This document shows, piece after piece, positions 20,152 through 23,544 of a stretch of DNA of 23,544 bases (position 1 is its first letter; each line of letters begins with the position of its first letter). Under the pieces are notes generated by a model that saw nothing but the letters and a program-made list of their open reading frames with translations, did no database searches and was not told where the DNA came from. Source of the stretch: DATHYU01 sp033722675 (GTDB taxonomy: Bacteria > Actinomycetota > Acidimicrobiia > Spongiisociales > UBA11373); the NCBI GenBank assembly GCA_033722675.1, contig JAWVYO010000032.1:1-23544 (forward strand). The letters are read 5' to 3'. A program made the translations under genes and the position numbers.

Positions 20152-22365
20152 TCAGCCGCCCGCCAGCCCTGCCCGCACCCGGTCGGGCGTGAGGGGCAGC
20201 ACGTCGAACCAGACGCCGGTGGCGTCGTGGAGCGCGGCGACGAGTGCCGGGGCGTAGGGGATGTACGGCATCTCGGCCATCCCCCGGACCCCGTGCGGGC
20301 CGAGCGGGTTCGGGTGCTCGACGAGGACGGTCTCGATGCGCCGGGGGCCGTCGCCGATCCCCGGGATCAGGTACTGGCTGAGGCGGGGGTTCACGATCAT
20401 CCCGTCCACCAGCTGCAGGTGCTCGGTGACCGCGTACCCGTGGGCCTGGACCACGGCGCCCTCGTTCTGCCCCTCGATGAGGCCGGGGTTGAGCGCCCTG
20501 CCGACGTCGACCGCCGTCACCACCCGGTCCACGCGGATGATGCCGGTCTCCACGTCGACGGAGGCGTCGACGGCCTCGGCGACGTAGCCGTAGGCGAAGT
20601 TCGGCGTCGAGGGACCCCCGTCGGGATCCAGCATCTCGGTGCGGGGCGGCTCGTAGCGGAACATCCCCACGGCCGGCCGGTCGCCGTCGAGCCAGGCCTT
20701 CCGGGCCTCCTCGGCGGCGCCGAGGATGGCGTTGCCCTGCATGAAGGTGAGCCGCGACGCCGACGCCGAGCCCGAATCGCCGGTCGAAGCCGTATCCGAC
20801 CACACGGCGTCGACCGCGTCGAAGGGCAGGTCGAGGGCGTCGGCGGCGAGCTGGCGGAGCACGGTGTGGGCGCCCTGGCCCACCTCGGCCGCCGCCGCGT
20901 GGAGCGTCGCCCGGTCGCCGGAGTAGACGATCCGGGCCTCCGACCGCTCGGGGAAGCCGAACGAGAAGCCGATGTTCTTGAGCCCACAGGCGAAGCCCCG
21001 CCCGCGCCGGGTCGCCGCCGGGTCGCCGGACAGGGACCGGAACGAGTCGACCGGGCCGGTGTCGGGCGGCGGAGAGCCCCATCCGGCGGCCTCGGCGCAG
21101 GCGTCCACCACCTCACGCAGGCTCACCCCCTCGGGCAGGGGGGTGTGGGTGGGCCCCGGGTCGCCCTCGGCGAGGAGGTTGCGGCGGCGGATCTCGACGG
21201 GGTCCATGTCGAGGGCCTCGGCGAGCTTGTTCATCTGCGACTCCGCGGCGAAGGCGCCCTGGGGGGCGCCGAACCCCCGGAACGCACCGCCGGGCACGGT
21301 CGTCGTGTAGACGCCGTACGAGTCGAGCCGGATGTTCGGGCAGCGGTAGGGCCCGCCGACGGTCAGATGCAGGTTCCCCAGCACCTTGTTCGTCGTGTAG
21401 TTGTAGGCGCCGGCGTCCAGCACGGCTTCGGCCTCCACGGCGACGAGCGTCCCGTCGGCCCTGGCCCCCCAACGGGCCCGGATCCGCCCGCGGTGGCGCT
21501 TGTGGTGCCCGACGATGGACTCCTCCCGCGACCACCGGGCCCGGACGGGTCGCGTCTCGCCCCGCTCGGCCAGCCGCAGGGCCGCGAGGGCGAGGACGAT
21601 CTGCAGGCTCATGTCCTCGCGGCCGCCGAAGGCGCCGCCGACCGCCGGGTAGACGATCCGGACCGCCTCCGGAGGGAGGTCGAGCGCGTGGGCCACCTGG
21701 TGGCGGTCCTCGTGGGTCCACTGGCCCGCGATCGCCACGGTGACCCGGCCCTCCTCGTCGACGAAGGCGGTGGCGGCCTCCGGCTGCAGGTAGGCGTGCT
21801 CCTGGTGCGGCACCTCGTAGACCCCCTCGACCACGACGTCCGCCTCCTCCCATCCGGCGGCGAGGTCCCCCCGGCGGGTGGTGTAGTGGAGGTAGGTGTT
21901 GGCCCCCGACTCGGGATGCACGAGCGGCGCCTTCGGCGCCCGGGCGGCGTCGACGTCACCGACGACGGGGAGGTCCTCCCAGGTGACGTCGATCGCCTCC
22001 GCAGCCGCCCGCGCCGTGGCGCGGTCCTCCGCCACCACGAGGGCGACGTGGTCGCCCTCCCAGCGGCTCACGTCGGCGGGGACCTTCGAGCGGCCGGTGT
22101 CGTCGAGTCCGACCATCACGGGCTGGTCGAACATGGTCAGTCCGTACTCGTTCACCGGGACGTCGGCGGCCGTGAACACCGCCACCACGCCGGGCAACGC
22201 CCGGGCGCCCTCGAGGTCGATCGCCGTCATGCGGGCGTGGGCCCGGCCGCTGAAGACGGCCACGGCGTGGAGCGCCCCGGAGCCCTCCAGGTCGTCGGGG
22301 TAGCGGGCCGCACCCGTCACCTTGTCCGGGGCGTCGACCCGCGGGACGGAACCACCGATGGTCAC
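20152..22365 (-). CDS. Xanthine dehydrogenase family molybdopterin-binding subunit
   Basis: 737 residues from a GTG at 22365 that overlaps the preceding stop (GTGA). The N-terminal R-V-D-A-P-D-K-V-T-G-A-A-R-Y starts the hammerhead domain. The molybdopterin domain shows G-G-A-F-G-G-R-E-D (moco contact), G-A-F-R-G-F-G-A-P-Q (active-site Arg), G-Q-G-A-H-T-V-L-R-Q, and the closing active-site loop R-G-M-A-E-M-P-Y-I-P with catalytic Glu698. It hydroxylates an aromatic N-heterocycle, purine or aldehyde with water-derived oxygen; the substrate is unknown. The loop differs from the more usual G-V-G-E-P. It forms a complex with the FAD/2Fe-2S polypeptide encoded just upstream. Confidence 0.93.
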   Translation of the reverse strand: MTIGGSVPRVDAPDKVTGAARYPDDLEGSGALHAVAVFSGRAHARMTAIDLEGARALPGVVAVFTAADVPVNEYGLTMFDQPVMVGLDDTGRSKVPADVSRWEGDHVALVVAEDRATARAAAEAIDVTWEDLPVVGDVDAARAPKAPLVHPESGANTYLHYTTRRGDLAAGWEEADVVVEGVYEVPHQEHAYLQPEAATAFVDEEGRVTVAIAGQWTHEDRHQVAHALDLPPEAVRIVYPAVGGAFGGREDMSLQIVLALAALRLAERGETRPVRARWSREESIVGHHKRHRGRIRARWGARADGTLVAVEAEAVLDAGAYNYTTNKVLGNLHLTVGGPYRCPNIRLDSYGVYTTTVPGGAFRGFGAPQGAFAAESQMNKLAEALDMDPVEIRRRNLLAEGDPGPTHTPLPEGVSLREVVDACAEAAGWGSPPPDTGPVDSFRSLSGDPAATRRGRGFACGLKNIGFSFGFPERSEARIVYSGDRATLHAAAAEVGQGAHTVLRQLAADALDLPFDAVDAVWSDTASTGDSGSASASRLTFMQGNAILGAAEEARKAWLDGDRPAVGMFRYEPPRTEMLDPDGGPSTPNFAYGYVAEAVDASVDVETGIIRVDRVVTAVDVGRALNPGLIEGQNEGAVVQAHGYAVTEHLQLVDGMIVNPRLSQYLIPGIGDGPRRIETVLVEHPNPLGPHGVRGMAEMPYIPYAPALVAALHDATGVWFDVLPLTPDRVRAGLAGG

Positions 22366-23544
22366 GGCGCCGCCGATCGGATCGCCTCGAGGATCTTCGT
22401 GTACCCGGTGCACCGGCAGAGGTTGCCGCTCAGGCCCTCCATGATCACCTCGTCGGCCGGGGCGTCCACCTCGTCGAGGAGCGCCGCCCCGGCGACGAGG
22501 AACCCGGGGATGCAGTACCCGCACTGCACGGCGGCCTCGTCGACGAAGGACCGCTGGACGGGATGGAGCGCACCGTCGGCGAGCCCCTCGACCGTCGTGA
22601 TCTGGGCCCCCGCGGCTCGCACGGCGGGCACGAGACAGGACATCACGGCGGCACCGTCGACGAGGACCGTGCACGCCCCGCACTCGCCCTCCGCACACCC
22701 CTCCTTCGTCCCCGTGAGCGACACGCCGGCCGCCGGACCGGCGACCTCGCGCAGCCAGTCGAGCAGAGTCACCCCGACGGCGTCGCCGGCCGTGATCGGC
22801 CGACCGTTCACGGTCGTCTCGACCCGGTCCACGTCCACGGGCACCGTCGCGACGAAGGCCGTGCCGGCGGACGACAGCAGAACCGGCGGCGGCCGCTCGG
22901 CCGTCGTCCCCTCCCGCAGGGCCCGAAGCGCCCGCAGCGTCATCGTCTCGACGAGGTCACGTCGGTACGCGGCCGGGGCCCGCACGTCGTCGATCGGCCT
23001 CACCGACGCCGCGACCTGGGCGGCGACCGGTCCGAGCACGTCGTCCTCGAGCCCCGTCCCGACGAGGGCGCCCACCGGCCCGGAGACGATCGTGGGGGCC
23101 ACCGACCCGAGGAGGAGCCGGGCGTCGGTGACCGTCCCGTCACCGTCGCGGGTGACGACGGCGGCGAGGTGCACCACCGAGATCGCCTGGGCCGAGCGCA
23201 GGCCCGCCTTCACGAACACCCCGTCTTCGCCCTCGCCGAGGGCCCGGACGCGCAGGCCGGTGACCAGCTCGTCGGGGGCGAGCACGGTCCCGCGGACCCC
23301 GGTGTGGAAGTCGGCCAGGTCGATCGAGCGGCGGCCCCGGTGTGAGGCCACCTCCACCGTGGTCCCCAGGGCGCGCAGCGGGGTGATCGTGTCGTTCGCC
23401 GGACTGGCCGTCACCACGTTGCCGACGACGGTTGCCTGGTTCCGTAGCTGCGGGGAGGCGACCTCCCGGCAGGCCTGGGCGAGGGGAGTCAGCCGGTTCC
23501 GGCAGATCGACGACGCGACGACCTGGCCGTGGGTCACGAGGCAG
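22362..23544 (-). CDS. Fused FAD-binding and 2Fe-2S subunit of a molybdenum hydroxylase (N-terminus beyond window)
   Basis: About 394 residues are visible; the frame is open to the right edge, so the start is missing. The first about 210 residues are the CoxM-like FAD domain: V-T-H-G-Q-V-V-A-S, then V-A-S-P-Q-L-R-N-Q-A-T-V-V-G-N, A-S-P-A-N-D and L-A-P-D-E-L. The P-G-G-T-D-type FAD motif must lie outside. The C-terminal about 160 residues are CoxS-like: the plant-type ferredoxin cluster in G-C-A-E-G-E-C-G-A-C-T-V-L-V-D-G, then the alpha-helical 2Fe-2S motif with Q-C-G-Y-C-I-P-G and N-L-C-R-C-T-G-Y. It passes electrons from the molybdenum centre through two 2Fe-2S clusters to FAD. Its stop overlaps the start of the molybdenum subunit. 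Confidence 0.9.
   Translation of the reverse strand, partial: CLVTHGQVVASSICRNRLTPLAQACREVASPQLRNQATVVGNVVTASPANDTITPLRALGTTVEVASHRGRRSIDLADFHTGVRGTVLAPDELVTGLRVRALGEGEDGVFVKAGLRSAQAISVVHLAAVVTRDGDGTVTDARLLLGSVAPTIVSGPVGALVGTGLEDDVLGPVAAQVAASVRPIDDVRAPAAYRRDLVETMTLRALRALREGTTAERPPPVLLSSAGTAFVATVPVDVDRVETTVNGRPITAGDAVGVTLLDWLREVAGPAAGVSLTGTKEGCAEGECGACTVLVDGAAVMSCLVPAVRAAGAQITTVEGLADGALHPVQRSFVDEAAVQCGYCIPGFLVAGAALLDEVDAPADEVIMEGLSGNLCRCTGYTKILEAIRSAAP

Noticed and set aside
1..23544. tRNA, rRNA, CRISPR arrays, insertion sequences or phage genes
   Set aside because: No cloverleaf with a GTTCRA-type arm, no regularly spaced repeats, and no transposase or integrase motifs were seen on either strand.

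Overview
The window is GC-rich (roughly 70% or more), densely packed bacterial DNA. It looks like Actinomycetota, perhaps Acidimicrobiia. The reasons are the base composition, frequent GTG starts and GTGA/ATGA overlaps, lipoproteins with Thr/Asp/Ala-rich linkers, a deazaflavin (F420)-type flavin-site protein, an actinobacterial-type HhH-GPD protein, and many starts placed 6-8 nt after a TANNNT-like -10 box, as in leaderless transcripts. The taxon is inferred from these traits only.

Layout. 1-3205: an envelope or exopolysaccharide-type group: the tail of a probable glycosyltransferase, a CelD/FemAB-like acyltransferase, and on the minus strand a polysaccharide deacetylase overlapping a small-molecule phosphotransferase. 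3206-3553: non-coding, with a 31-bp direct repeat and a promoter. 3554-6296: HhH-GPD repair protein overlapping a small membrane protein; an orphan metal-chelate-type binding lipoprotein; a CoA-binding protein; an NTF2-like protein. 6345-9061: galactokinase-like kinase, a candidate small RNA, and tyrosine phenol-lyase. 9152-12187: cholesterol-oxidase-like GMC oxidoreductase and an M20 peptidase. 12208-15464: small membrane protein, lipoprotein, renalase-like FAD oxidoreductase, antitoxin-like DNA-binding protein and a UlaG-like metallo-hydrolase. 15461-17207 (minus): cupredoxin, aldose 1-epimerase and deazaflavin-type protein, joined by 4-bp overlaps. 17231-18460 (minus): amidohydrolase. 18518-19066 (plus): redoxin with an in-frame UGA. 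19147-20145: AlkZ-like winged-helix protein. 20152-23544 (minus): molybdenum hydroxylase pair.

The most notable find is the gene at 18518-19066. A conventional gene caller would split or truncate it at the TGA at 18650. Read through, it gives a 182-residue PRXL2/AhpC-TSA_2-like redoxin in which the UGA takes the place of the first Cys of the family's CxxC motif (R-H-A-G-U-L-I-C-R). A hairpin with the geometry of a bacterial SECIS element starts 14 nt downstream. It is therefore very probably a selenoprotein. Other leads are the leaderless promoter pattern shared by at least eight genes, a roughly 80-nt structured RNA candidate with its own promoter and terminator (7587-7665), a tyrosine phenol-lyase with all its diagnostic residues, and a molybdenum hydroxylase subunit with FAD and 2Fe-2S modules in the reverse of the usual XdhA order.
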